Assembly (NCBI GenBank): GCA_020466095.1
Contig: CM035808.1
Span: forward strand, 51,211,004-51,275,003
DNA length: 64,000 nt
Origin: Chlorops oryzae
Lineage: Eukaryota > Arthropoda > Insecta > Diptera > Chloropidae
Direction: 5' to 3'
Positions 21,256 through 31,645 of the stretch are shown here, piece by piece. The notes under the pieces were generated by a model. That model was not told where the DNA came from, did not search any database, and worked only from the letters and a program-made list of their open reading frames with translations. Position 1 is the first letter of the stretch; every line of letters starts with the position of its first letter. Both the position numbers and the translations under genes were made by a program.

Positions 21256-22744
21256 TTACGCACCCCCGCTTTCTGCACGCGTTTTTTTTTTAAATTCGAG
21301 TTTTTGTGTAACTTTGACCGCCGATTGACCGATTGATTGACTTTTACAGCTTTTCGTACATTCGGATTTAGTTTTCCCCCAACTTTTACCCTGACCAAGG
21401 GTTTCAACCCCTTTTTTCCGCGTGCCCATCTCTAATCCAGATTAATAAATTCAATGAACCCACACTGCCTCTTAAAACTAAAAATTCCAAATTTGACATA
21501 AGGTCCAATTTCGTCATTTAATATTTTGGGTGTCATTTTTCTTTTTTGGGCCTTATGGCATAATGACATAAGACCCAAATATTTTTATGACATAAAACCC
21601 AAAACCCCGTTATACATATGTATGTATTTGTGTATGAATCTGTTCATGCTAGAAAACAAAAATTTGAAAATTTCTTTTTGGGCTTAATACGTATATGAGA
21701 AATTTTAAAGATTCCCTGAAGTAAATGTCCTCGTCACCAAGTACTAGTAACTGTACTGTGAACTGCACCCGTGCCATTAAATTCTCCTCTTGATATTTTG
21801 TATGAATTGCGGATATACTTAGCAACATGAACTATTAATATATATATATTTTTTTTTTTAAATTGATTTAGTCATAATTTTTAAACCACGATATCTCAAA
21901 AGCTAGAGATAATTGAAGAAAATTGTTGATGGGACTGAACTTAGCGCCCCTTCGTTATTTTTACGAGATTTGTCTTCAAAAAAAAGTACCAAATTCAAGC
22001 ACAGTGTACTTTTTACGTTTTGAATTTTTTTTTTTTTTTTTGATTGAATGCCATTATAACACACTAAATTAAAGCTTTTTAACTAATTAGGAACATATAT
22101 TAAAACAAATAAAGTATTGAAATTGAAAAATTTAAGAAATTACAAGCAATAATGGCGACCAACTGAAATAACATAATTATTTAAAATCTGGCAGTTGATT
22201 TTATATTTTCATAACCCAACTGGAAAATGAACTCAAAAATATTAGCTTTTCAGAGACGACATTCCATAAGTTCCGACGGCATAATATAAACAAACCCACC
22301 CTGGCAATATTGCCAAATGCAAGACATGAATTTGACAGACTAGATCAGCTGATTTTCAAATAAAATGGATTCCGCCACAAAAAATTTAAAAGCTTTTGTC
22401 GAAATACTTAAATCTTATTTTCGCACTGCCAGTTGTCAAGCAAAATGCCCACAATGAGATTTCACTGACCAAGCCTAATAAGGTAGCTCAATTAGTTTTT
22501 GCCATTGTCTTTTGGTTATCTTCCTTTGGCAAGCTGTAATTTCTTGATTTTTAAGAGGGTACTCTGAAAAGTTTCCGACTTTAAAGTGAATATGGCAGCA
22601 CTCGTCATTGAAAGCTTCGGGAATGTGGTTGCGCCTCTGTTGACGAGTACTCACCAAAATTTCAGGGATTTTTTGGACCTTCAGTGGTTATTTGCCGTAA
22701 TAGCTTTGGAGAGGAAGAGCGTTCGGGATTTTCGAAAACTGCAC
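21256..22744. other. AT-rich stretch, no gene recognised
   Basis: It contains the related TGACATAAGACCC block at 21490-21610, long T runs near 21850 and 22030, and otherwise no domain or clear element border. Confidence 0.5.
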
Positions 22745-22779
22745 TGATGATAACTGCACTGATGATAACTGCACTGATG

Positions 22780-22893
22780 ATAGTGCCAAACAACCCTCAA
22801 ATCGAAGTGAGAGAGCTACCAGAGGCCATCAACAAGTCCAAAGAACGGGCTTGTCACATATTGAATCAAGACTTGGGCATGAAAAAGCTTTTA
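22780..22893 (+). pseudogene. Mariner helix-turn-helix relic
   Basis: The segment VRELPEAINKSKERACHILN plus DLGMKKL matches the second DNA-binding helix region of irritans-type mariners (compare IEIAEALKISKERVGYIIYQ in the copy at 24,4xx). Nothing of the catalytic domain follows, and the surrounding 22.9-23.4 kb is unassigned. Confidence 0.5.
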
Positions 22894-23450
22894 TATGGCA
22901 TTCAGACAAGCGTTGAAATCCCGGATTTCGGCACTTTTGAGGATTTCAGTCGAAATCCAGGAGATTTCCCATAGAAGTACCTGTCAAACGAAATCCGCTC
23001 AAGAACTGGATTTAAACGAAATCCTGAACGACATCCGGAACAAACTGAATGCAACTCTGTGTTTTTCGATAGTTATCAATGAATTGCTGCAACACTACTG
23101 TCAAGATTTGAAAAACCTTAAAGAAACAAACAGCCAATGCTGCCAAACTCAAAAAAAATCCCTAGAGACTAAAAAAAAACCCTAGATATTTATCTATGTT
23201 ATTCCCTACCACAAATGTCGTTAAAGATTTTTTAATAATATGCCTCTTGCCTATCAAAATGTATAGGTGGCCATGAAAATGATAGCCTACTATTTTTGTG
23301 AATCTTTCAGGTTAGTCTGCAATCTCGACTCTTACTAAAGTCATTTGAAATTGTTTTTTTTTTTTTTTTTTTAAATAAAAATCTTTCTACTATTTCTATC
23401 ATATGTTGTAAGTACAAGAAATCTATATTTCAATGTAGTTTATCTAGGAT

Positions 23451-23510
23451 TAATAATTCAGTATAATTCAACATAATTCAGTGTAATTCAATATAATTCA
23501 ATTCAATTTA
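23451..23510 (+). repeat. 10-bp minisatellite
   Basis: There are five imperfect copies of TAATTCARTR with a 10-bp period. The flanks, 22.9-23.45 kb and 23.51-23.74 kb, hold no recognised gene. Confidence 0.7.
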
Positions 23511-23747
23511 ATGAGGCAGGAGGTAGGGATTCACTGTCCGTCCAATAGGCGAAGTCCACTGCAGTTTGATGCCGAGGTTTTACTTTCGAGGATGTTGTAA
23601 GAAGGATGCTCTGAAAGTCTCCTTGTGAGGCAATGTCTGGGTGACTAGAAAGTATGATCAAATTATTGTCCTTCAGATTGTCCTCAGCTCATATATCGCT
23701 TGTGAGACAATGTCTCGTTAACCACGAGTAGGAACCTTCTCTTGTGC

Positions 23748-24691
23748 CATTTGATACCATTTTGGTAGTACTCCTTCGGTTTTGCCTCAAAATAGGCCTC
23801 AGTTTCGGCGATCACCTCTTCATTGCAGCCAAATTTTTTCCCTGCGAGCATCCTTTTGAGGTCTGAGAACAAGAAAAAGTCGCAAGGGGCCAGATCTGGA
23901 GAATACGGTGGGTGGTGAAGCAATTCGAAGCCTTATTCATAAATTTTTGCAATCGTTCTCAATGACTTGTGGCACGGTGCGTTGTCTTGGTGGAACAACA
24001 CTTTTTTCTTCTTCATATGGGGCCGTTTTGCCGCGATTTCGACCTTCAAACGCTCCAATAATGACATATAATAGTCACTGTTGATGGTTTTTCCCTTCTC
24101 AAGATAATTGATAAAAATTATTCCATGCCCATCCCAAAAAACAGAGGCCATTACTTTGCCAGCGGACTTTTGAGTCTTTCCACGCTTCGGAGACGGTTCA
24201 CCGATCGCTGTCCACTCAGCCGACTGTCGATTGGACTCAGGAGTGTAGTGATAGAGCCATGTTTCATCCATTGTCACATATCGACGCAAAAACTCGGGTG
24301 TATTGCGAGTTAACAGCTGCAAACACCCGCTCAGAATCATAAAACGTTGTTGTTTTTGGTCAAATGTGAGCTCGCGCGGCACCCATTTTGCACAGAGCTT
24401 TTTCATATCCAAATATTGATAAATGATATAACCAACACGTTCCTTTGATATCTTTAAGGCCTCTGCTATCTCGATCAACTTCATTTTACGGTCATTCAAA
24501 ATCATTTTGTGAATTTTTTTGATGTTTTCGTCGGTAACCACCTCTTTCGGGCGTCCACTGCGTTCACCGTCCTCCGTGCTCATTTCACCACGCTTGAATT
24601 TTGCATACCAATCAATTATTGTTTTATTTCCTGGGGCAGAGTCTGGAAACGCCATCTATGTGTCAGACCGGGGACTTATCAGCCAACCTGT
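23748..24691 (-). pseudogene. Himar1-like (irritans subfamily) mariner, internally deleted
   Basis: The 5' TIR is at 24665-24691 (ending ccaacctgt, then TA). After the TIR and gatggcg the sequence jumps to coding sequence at FPDSAPG, so the 5' leader and the first ~30 codons are gone. The frame 23933-24655 then reads without a break through GERSGRPKEVVTDENIKK, VTMDETWLYHYTPES (first Asp) and FHQDNAPCHKS (second Asp) to a TAA after AKIYE at 23933. The next 80 codons (PPYSPDLAPCDFFLF, third Asp) continue in frame to about 23748, where the last ~25 codons and the 3' TIR are lost. It sits in a Gypsy LTR. Confidence 0.93.
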
Positions 24692-24693
24692 TA

Positions 24694-25014
24694 ACTCCCT
24701 TCTTTTGTGCCGTCAGTTGCTTTTAAACCATTTTCTGGGCTGGCCTTTGACTTTCACACACACTTTCCCTGCGTGTCGACCTTTGGACCCAAAACATGCG
24801 TTGCTTATGTGCTGACCCTTGGAATATGCTCACGCACTACCTGCATGCGCTCTGCGTGCTGCTATTCTGCGTTGCGCCGTTCGAATGCATCCGTTTCTGT
24901 GAGTTGTTGTTGCGCATGCCTGCTTTCGTTATTTTTGTTTATTGTCATTTGTGGACGTTGTTTTCTTGGAATTGTTGTTTGTGCATAGGTTGTGACGATT
25001 TTGTGGTCGTCACA
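24694..25014 (-). repeat. Partial 3' LTR of Gypsy element 3
   Basis: On the minus strand a polypurine tract GGAAGAAAGGGGGGAG (25015-25030) is followed at once by TGTGACGACCACAAAATCG, a TG-starting LTR. The LTR is cut by the Himar1-like insertion at TA 24692-24693, so its end is not seen. Confidence 0.7.
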
Positions 25015-25084
25015 CTCCCCCCTTTCTTCCGAAATTGTGACGCTGCCGTTGTCATACCTGCACGCCCGTGTGGTTTTAACCAAA

Positions 25085-25270
25085 CGAGAGTACTATTTTG
25101 GGTTGCTAAATACACAATCCAAAATAGTGAAAATTAATGGTTAGGGAATTTCGCGGATGATGGTCATGACCATCATTTAACCGGAATAGAGGACTATTTT
25201 GGGTTGCTAAATACACAATCCAAAATAGTGAAAATTAAGGGTTAGGGAAGTTTCGTGAAATTTTCGACCG
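25085..25270 (-). repeat. Two diverged copies of the 101-bp satellite, inverted
   Basis: The landmark ACTATTTTGGGTTGC occurs at 25092 and 25193, exactly 101 bp apart. The units match the reverse complement of the 14.1-14.6 kb array (AAAATAGTGAAAATTAA, TTTCGCGGATGATGGTCATG). Confidence 0.75.
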
Positions 25271-25314
25271 ATTCTTCTTGCTTATTATTTATTAATAATA
25301 TATTTAATATAATA

Positions 25315-25431
25315 GTGGTATTCAAGCAACAGTGCAAACGCAGTGTGCAATATTTGCACTTGTCAAATTGCGTACAAAAAAAGCAGTGCAAATATTGCAC
25401 ACTGCGATTTGCACTGTTGCTTGAATACCAC
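25315..25431. mobile_element. Palindromic MITE (117 bp)
   Basis: GTGGTATTCAAGCAACAGTG at the left is mirrored by its inverse at the right, with inner CGCAGTGTGCAATATTTGCA arms, so the whole unit folds into one hairpin with a ~20-nt loop. TA flanks both sides (25313-25314 and 25432-25433). Confidence 0.85.
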
Positions 25432-26249
25432 TAATAATTTTGAAAAACTTTTTACACATCTGAATGCAAAAAAGTTTTTAGAAAAAACGCAAAGCATACT
25501 TAATTTTCAATTTTCAAAATTTGCTGAACATGAACATGAATTAAACATGAAAACGTCTGAACATTGAAAAAGTAAAGCACACTGTGTTCAAAATAGAATC
25601 TTGCATGAACATGAACATTTGCTGTGTGAACTGAACACTTCTCGATCGAACATGTTCAATGTTTAAGATTTCATTTTATAATTGTCTTGTTTAAGTATTT
25701 ATTGTTGCGTCAAAAGAAATAAAATTTTATTGCCAAATAAGTAGCTTTAATTTCCTGAAGTGGGAGAAATCATGTTTGAATCTTCGCCGATTGTTCTCGA
25801 ACTGGGCTTTCGGCTGTGTGTAATGTCGTCGCCATCGGCCATCCGTTGTTTATGCATATTCATATTTAAGCAAGAATAATAGTGGGAAACCATATTTCAT
25901 ACTTCTTGTCTGCCGCTTTTCTAACCAACTGTTGCCCATTACTTTCCCTTCGGTTTGTGTGTGTTTATGTGTATGTGTACTTCCAAAGGCTTGCGTGCGA
26001 TTGGTTAATGCCTACTTTCCCATTTCCTTCCTTTCACGGGTCATTGACCTGATTCCTATTGGGTCTCGTTTAAAATTTTCCTTCTGGGATTGTGGATTTT
26101 CTTTCGATTATAATCTGGAGTGAGTTTGTATTATAACCGGCCTTTAGTCTTCATATGTGTGTTTTTTTTTTTTTTTTTTTGCTTTGTTTCCTTTCAACTT
26201 TAAATTCTGAGCGGTTTATGTAAACTTTAAATTCTTTGGTCCGATAGTT
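25432..26249. other. Non-coding stretch within the Gypsy 3 remains
   Basis: It contains a cluster of GAACATG motifs (25525-25665, including a palindromic GAACATGTTC near 25648) and a T-run at 26162. No domain was recognised. Confidence 0.45.
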
Positions 26250-27012
26250 CCGTTTTGGTGGATTTCCGTCGTACCGTCACCGCGGGAGCCCTGTGTCGCC
26301 GTGGATGTCCATTTGGAGGAAAAGGTTCGTTGTTATTCTGTTAGCGGTTGCTCTGTGTTCTCGTTTTGTTGCGGGTCGGATTCATCGGTGTGGAATGGCT
26401 TGAGCTGAGAGATATGTTTCAGTGTTTTACCGTCCCTCAGTTTCACTATCACGGGGGATGAAAAAGATTCAACCGTGAATGACCCATAAAATTTTAGCGC
26501 CAGTTTTGCCGCGAAGTCGCCGACAGCTTTCGATAGAGGGTGAGTTCGGAGAAGTACCTGTTGTTTTCGGTAGGGTTTTTACGGTCGTCGTCGTAAGTTG
26601 TAGGCGCGGGCTTGTTCCTGGCTTGCTTTAGTTAGGTTTACTTCCACTATTTTGAAAAATTCTTGCAGCTTGTTGTGTCGTTGTTCGACTGTTAGTGATT
26701 TCGTCCCTGTACCTGTTGTTCTCTCATCAAAGAGGCTTTTGGGTAGTCGGGGCCAACATGGCTAAGAAGATCTCGGGTAGTGCATCGTCCCAATATTTGT
26801 GTGATGACTGTGTATATTGTGCAATCATTGTTTTGATCGTTTGGTTCGCTCGTTCGGTGGGGTTTTCTTTTGGTGTGTATGGGACCGTACACTGACGATG
26901 TATACCCATTTCATCCATTGTCTGCACATAGGATGGCCCATGGTTCGTCCGCGATCTTTGTGAGCATATATCCAGCTGGCTTCTGTTGATTTGCCTTAAA
27001 TCGCTGACAGCT
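26250..27012 (-). pseudogene. Gypsy-type integrase C-terminal half and tail
   Basis: The minus-strand frame 26727-27012 shows YTPKENPTERANQTIKTMIA, the conserved integrase segment with the catalytic Glu, and WDDALPEIFLAM. The following frame toward 26250 shows a GDFAAKLALKFYGSF-like block with ...LRDGKTLKHISQLKPF, the typical C-terminal domain of Gypsy integrases. The N-terminal zinc-binding domain and most of the core before it are missing. The junction with BEL/Pao gag is at about 27013. Confidence 0.75.
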
Positions 27013-27199
27013 TTTGCACCAAAACACATCACACGGTTACCGGACCTCACTTTAGGGCTATGGGTAATGTGATCATTTCACCCGCTTTTGGTGGGTTTTA
27101 CCCGCTTTTCCACCCAAAAACCCGCCACCCGCCACAACGATCATTTTCCCGCTTTTCGTTTCTAACTTTCTATAGCATGAGTTTTTATTTAATTGATAC

Positions 27200-27329
27200 T
27201 ATGCTTGCCACACGTAGATCGAAATTGAGCAATTTCAGAACAAAATTTAAATTGCCTCAATTTCAAATGTCAGATTTGTTCTGAAATTTTTTGAAATTGA
27301 GCAATTTCGATCTGCGTGTGGCAGGCATA
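27200..27329. mobile_element. Palindromic MITE nested in the hAT element (130 bp)
   Basis: TATGCTTGCCACACGTAGAT at the left is matched by the inverse ATCTGCGTGTGGCAGGCATA at the right. The inner arms (CGAAATTGAGCAATTTC and CAGAACAAA) are also inverted, so nearly the whole unit is a hairpin. Confidence 0.8.
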
Positions 27330-27899
27330 TAACAGGAATTTTTTAAAACTGTGCTGACGTAGACATTGAACATTTAGCATTCTGCATTGCCATTGTGTCG
27401 TAAGCAACTTCAGTTCGTTTTAGTGCGCAATTGTGTGAGACATGACTCATGTGAAACAATCGCTACCCAGCCGGAAATTTTCTCAAAAAAAACAATTTTT
27501 TTTTTTTTTAAACGTTTTATTATTTATTGGATCACTCCTCTAATATAGGAGTCTAGCAATAAGTTTTTAAATCTAACACCTAATTGGACAATATTACAAA
27601 TCACAAAGCATTTTCTTAATTGAAAAGATTATGACTTAGTAATAAATAAGTTCATTGCGGGCCTCGGATACCGAAAACTGGGCTTTGCTGATGTGTGAAG
27701 AAACACGTGTAATATTGGCGGTGTGGAAATGAAGATTTAAGCAGCTAGGCTGTGCGTGGATTTCAAGGGTGCATGGAGTGCACCCACCGAGATGACGATC
27801 AGCTAGGAAAGCTGAGTTTATGAATGTGCGTGGAATGCAAGGGTGCATGGAGTGCACCCACCGAGTAGAAAAAGGACCAATTCATAAATTTTTTTACCA

Positions 27900-28233
27900 A
27901 GGATATCAAGGGACGGTTGAACGATTTTTTTCTCTAATGAATAAAATTTGGTCACAAGAGAAAACTCAACTGCAAGTTCGAACTATCGAATCTGTTCTCT
28001 TCGTAAAATATAATATCGACAGTAGTATCGATTTTTATAAAATACTAATATCACGTCCAGACATCCTCCGCCAAATATCTTCAGTGCAGAAGTATGAGCG
28101 TTAACCGATTCCGCGATTGCTAGCCGATGATGCATTGTCATCTAATACGGCTGCCAATCGAATTGCAATTGATTCCGATACCGGGGAACCAGAAAAAGAT
28201 CCCGCATCAGATAGCTCTGGCTCTGACGATTGA
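27900..28233 (+). pseudogene. hAT transposase C-terminal dimerisation region
   Basis: The frame carries TVERFFSLMNKIWSQEKTQL and VESVLFVKYN-like residues, the NASVERxFSxM...W...R..L pattern of the hAT C-terminal dimerisation domain, then IDFYKILISRPDILRQI. A TAA at 28102-28104 interrupts it. The same frame continues through an acidic Ser/Asp tail to TGA 28231-28233. The catalytic RNase-H-like part is missing, replaced by non-coding and MITE sequence. Confidence 0.72.
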
Positions 28234-28491
28234 CGAATACTGATATTTTCCGCTTATATTTGATAAAAACATAATTCATTTCTTATTGATCATCCCAGTT
28301 TTAACCTCATTTTCACAAATTATATTAAAATAGCTACATGAAATAAACTGTTTTGTACTTTTTTGAACAACATTTTTTGCGTTATAATCTAATTTTGCTG
28401 AGTCCGCCAAGCCCGCCAAAATATTCCCGCTTTTAGCTTCAAAAAACCCGCCACTTTTTGTCCAAAAATAAATGGGCACATTAGTTATGGG

Positions 28492-29429
28492 AGCAGTCGG
28501 TCCGGTGCAGAACCGAGATTCTGTCTTGGGAAGAGTTCGACAAATTTCTCACGATGCGGTTTCAAATTTTAGAAACGGTTTCCGACATACGTAGTGCAGG
28601 ATCGCTTCAAGCGGACAAGGCGGGGGCCCAATCTGCTCCGCAGTCGGCGCCGCCACCTCACACGGCGTCTCAACGGCAACCCTCGTGTAAATTGTGCCCC
28701 AATCAAAGCCATGGATTACGACAATGTGTGAAGTTCCAAAAGATGACCCTTCCTCAACGGTCGGACGTCGTCAAAAAACAGAACTGTTGCATTAACTGTT
28801 TAGCTTATTCGCATCTCCTAAAAGACTACCCAAGTTCATACTCGTGTAGTAAATGTCAGCAGCATCATCACACCCTTCTTCATAAAGAATCCAGTAAACC
28901 GCCAACTAGGCCTTCGAACGTGGGCGTTGACACGAATGGAGGTCAGGCGCGCAGAGCCCTGCATAATCAAGTAGAATCGTCGGTATCTCCGTCGACCGTC
29001 GCAAGTCGTATCAGTAGATCTAACTCGATATCCTCAAATGTTTCTGCCACCAGTTCCTCGGCATCTCATCCTTCCGCTACCGTATTACAAAACCATTTCG
29101 CAAGGTCGACGAAAAGGGTCTTGTTAGGCACCGCCATTGTTCATCTGAGTCACAATGGTGAGCTTTATCCCGCCAGGGCGTTAGTGGACCCAGGATCGGA
29201 GTGTACCTTTATTTCGGATAGGCTGCGAAAACTGATTAAGTTGCCAACGGAGAGAGTGGATGCAAGAGTCTCCGGTCTTAGCAATGTGGTTACGGCACAA
29301 GTGAACAAATGCTGTAATATCACATTAAGTTCCGCTCGAGATGCGGATGTATCTATCTCAACTGTTGCCTTGGTATTAGGCCAATTAACCGGCAACCTCC
29401 CCTCCTTTTCCTTCCCGCAAATGCTGTGA
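28492..29429 (+). pseudogene. BEL/Pao gag C-terminus and aspartic protease
   Basis: The gag frame comes directly out of the hAT right flank (SWEEFDKFLTMRFQILETV). Zinc knuckles are CKLCPNQSHGLRQC and CCINCLAYSH...CSKCQQHHHTLLH, the paired arrangement typical of BEL/Pao gag. A Ser-rich linker follows, then the protease ARALVDPGSECTFISDRL, where the usual D-S/T-G has become DPGS. The frame closes early at SFPQML (29429) by a small deletion; LPLADVNFACQGSVDLLIGSD continues in another frame. Confidence 0.85.
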
Positions 29430-29824
29430 ATGTGGTTGACCTTCCGCTTGCTGATGTGAATTTCGCCTGTCAAGGAAGTGTAGATCTTCTGATCGGAAGT
29501 GATATTTATCCCTCCATTCTCTTAGGTGGAATTCAGAAAAATGTGCTTAACTCTTTGGTTGCTATTGAGACCGTGTTCGGCTGGATTCTTACGGGACCTA
29601 TCGAAACCGGACAACCAGTTACCGCTTTCTCTACTAATGTATCGTTTTTTAGTGAAGTCACCTTGGAGAAACAATTAGCAAAGTTTTGGGAGGTGCTTCC
29701 TCGCGTCCCGTTCCTTTCTGAAGCGGATAGAAGTTGTGAAGAAAATTTTTCGAAAACCACGTCTCGTCTTCCTAATGGCCGTTATATGGTCACGTTGCCC
29801 TTCAAGAAGGACCCCGTTTTTTAA
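29426..29824 (+). pseudogene. BEL/Pao protease-RT connector
   Basis: It contains LPLADVNF, VDLLIGSDIYPSILLGG, AIETVFGWILTGPIE, LAKFWEVLPRVP and RLPNGRYMVTLPFKKDP, the conserved BEL/Pao segment between protease and reverse transcriptase. The frame ends at a stop after PVF at 29824; sequence continues in a new frame at 29861. Confidence 0.85.
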
Positions 29825-29860
29825 TCGAGAAATACGCTCATCCCGACATATGTTATTGCG

Positions 29861-30673
29861 ATGAAACAATGGCTGTGGAGTGAAGTTCAACTGTCCCATG
29901 ATTCATTTCTAAAGGAGAAGTACGATCAAGTTCTTGTAGAATATCTGGTATTGCAGCGTATGTCTCCCGTCTCATCACCCCCTTTTCAAGATGGACTTGC
30001 GCACTATTATTTACCGCATCATACCGTGATTAAACCGGAAAGCACCACTACCAAGCTTCGAGTCGTCTTCAATGCTTCCAGCCGTACGGCTAACGGAGTC
30101 AGTCTCAATGACATACTGCACACCGGCCCAACCCTTCAAGCTGACCTGACCCTTTTGATCTTAAAGTGGCGTTTCTTTCAATTTGTGTTCAATAGTGATA
30201 TTAAAATAATGTATCGACAAATATTAGTTCACCCCAAACACACTCCTATCCAGCGAATTCTCTTTCGGACATCGTCTGATGGGTCGGTCAAAAATTTCGA
30301 GTTAAAGACGATTACGTTTGGCGTTAATTGCGCTCCGTATCTAGCTATACGCACCCTTCATCAGCTGGCTGAGGACTCACCAGCTATTTATCCGCTTGCA
30401 TCAGACACCATAAAACACTTTATGTATGTTGATGACACACTCGGTGGGGCCCACGACCTGAACACCGCGGTCAAGGCTCGTGATGAGTTAATCAACGCTC
30501 TGGAGTCAGCCGGCTTCCCTCTTCGAAAATGGACGCCCAATCATCCTGCACTTTTGTCAGATATCCCTAAGGAACATCGACTCACTGAAGACTTTCTGTC
30601 CCTTGAAGAATCCAGTGAAGCAAAGACATTGGGCATTCGGTGGAATTCCTCGTCTGACCGGTTTCACTTTTGA
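29861..30673 (+). pseudogene. BEL/Pao reverse transcriptase
   Basis: The 270-codon frame carries HHTVIKPESTTTKLRVVFNA, SLNDILHTGPTLQADL, FNSDIKIMYRQILVHP (catalytic Asp of motif A), FGVNCAPYLAIRTLHQLA and FMYVDDTLGGA (the YVDD box at about residue 190). The core is intact, but it lacks the fused protease and RNase H and ends with TGA at 30671-30673. Confidence 0.9.
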
Positions 30674-30679
30674 GTAGAG

Positions 30680-31500
30680 GCGGTAGAAATCAAGACTTCA
30701 TATACCAAGCGGCAAGTTCTTTCAGGTATTGCTAAACTGTTCGATCCAGCAGGATGGTTTGCTCCCGTAGTGGTGACTGCGAAAATCATTATGCAGCAAG
30801 TTTGGCTCTCCCAAATTGGTTGGGATGACGCGTTGCCTACCCTTCTACTCCAACGATGGAAACAATTTCTTGAAAATTTGGCTAGTCTGAATGATCTTAG
30901 AATTCCCCTTTGGATTAAAATAACCCATCGTGTGATGTCGAATTTCATACAATTTGCGATGCTTCTGAAAAAGCATATGCAGCCTGTATTTATGCCCGGG
31001 TATCGGAGCATAATACCTCTTCATGTCACCTCCTCTTTTCCAAATTCAAGGTAGCACCAGTAAAAACGATTTCTTTACCCCGTCTTGAACTCTGTGCGGC
31101 GGCTTTGCTCGCTGATTTAGTGCAGTCGCTCCTCCCATCTTTGGGAGTGGAACGAATAAAAATTCCATGTTGGTCTGAATCTACTATTGTCCTTGCCTGG
31201 CTGGCTAAGCCTGCATATCATTGGACCACCTTTGTCGCTAATCGCGTGGCAAAAATAGCGGAGGTCGTAGGAATTCAAGTGTCCAAGGCTCTCTGGTGGA
31301 ATGGCCCTTCGTGGCTAGCGATGGATCATTCACAGTGGCCGACTATGTCTCCCCCGCAGAACTGTACTACCTCACTCGATCAGAAAACTGTCCGCGTGCA
31401 TGTAGCGGTGCCTACTGTTCAAGATGACCTCCTTGTCCGTTTCTCAAGCTTTGCTCGAGCCCTTCGTGTCATGAGTTATTTGCTTCGGGTGCTCGCCTGA
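30680..31500 (+). pseudogene. BEL/Pao RNase H region (fragmented)
   Basis: VLSGIAKLFDPAGWFAPVV reads in one frame from about 30715. QVWLSQIGWDD follows from 30790, then SFPRLELCAAALLADLVQSLL and IPCWSESTIVLAWLAKP in the frame 31105-31500. The expected NPADxxSRG stretch between VANRVAKIAEVVG and ALWWNGPSWL is deleted. There are several stops. Confidence 0.8.
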
Positions 31501-31645
31501 ATTGCGCCGAACCCACCTTCCAAGGCCGCTCTTTGATTCTGAGTTAGAACCGGAAGAGATTCGTCAGACTAAACTCCGTTTATTAGTTGTGGCTCAGTTG
31601 CGTTATTTTCCGACGGAATATGCGGATTTATCCGAAAAACGTTGA

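Larger units (their letters stand above)
24692..27012 (-). mobile_element. Gypsy-type LTR element 3 (minus), 3' part
   Basis: On the minus strand: integrase (26727-27012), a C-terminal domain region (about 26250-26720), then diverged filler with small insertions, a purine-rich PPT (25015-25030) and the start of the 3' LTR. A Himar1-like copy interrupts the LTR at 24691, and BEL/Pao element 2 begins at about 27013. No upstream pol remains. Confidence 0.72.
27065..28483 (+). mobile_element. hAT-family DNA transposon relic (1,419 bp)
   Basis: The ends TAATGTG.YCATTT (27065) and the inverse AAATGGGCACATTA (to 28483) are flanked by 8-bp duplications GCTATGGG (27057-27064) and GTTATGGG (28484-28491), which differ at one base. 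Subterminal CCCGC motifs recur near both ends. It is inserted in BEL/Pao gag, and the gag frame is continuous across the empty site. Only the transposase C-terminus remains. Confidence 0.85.
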
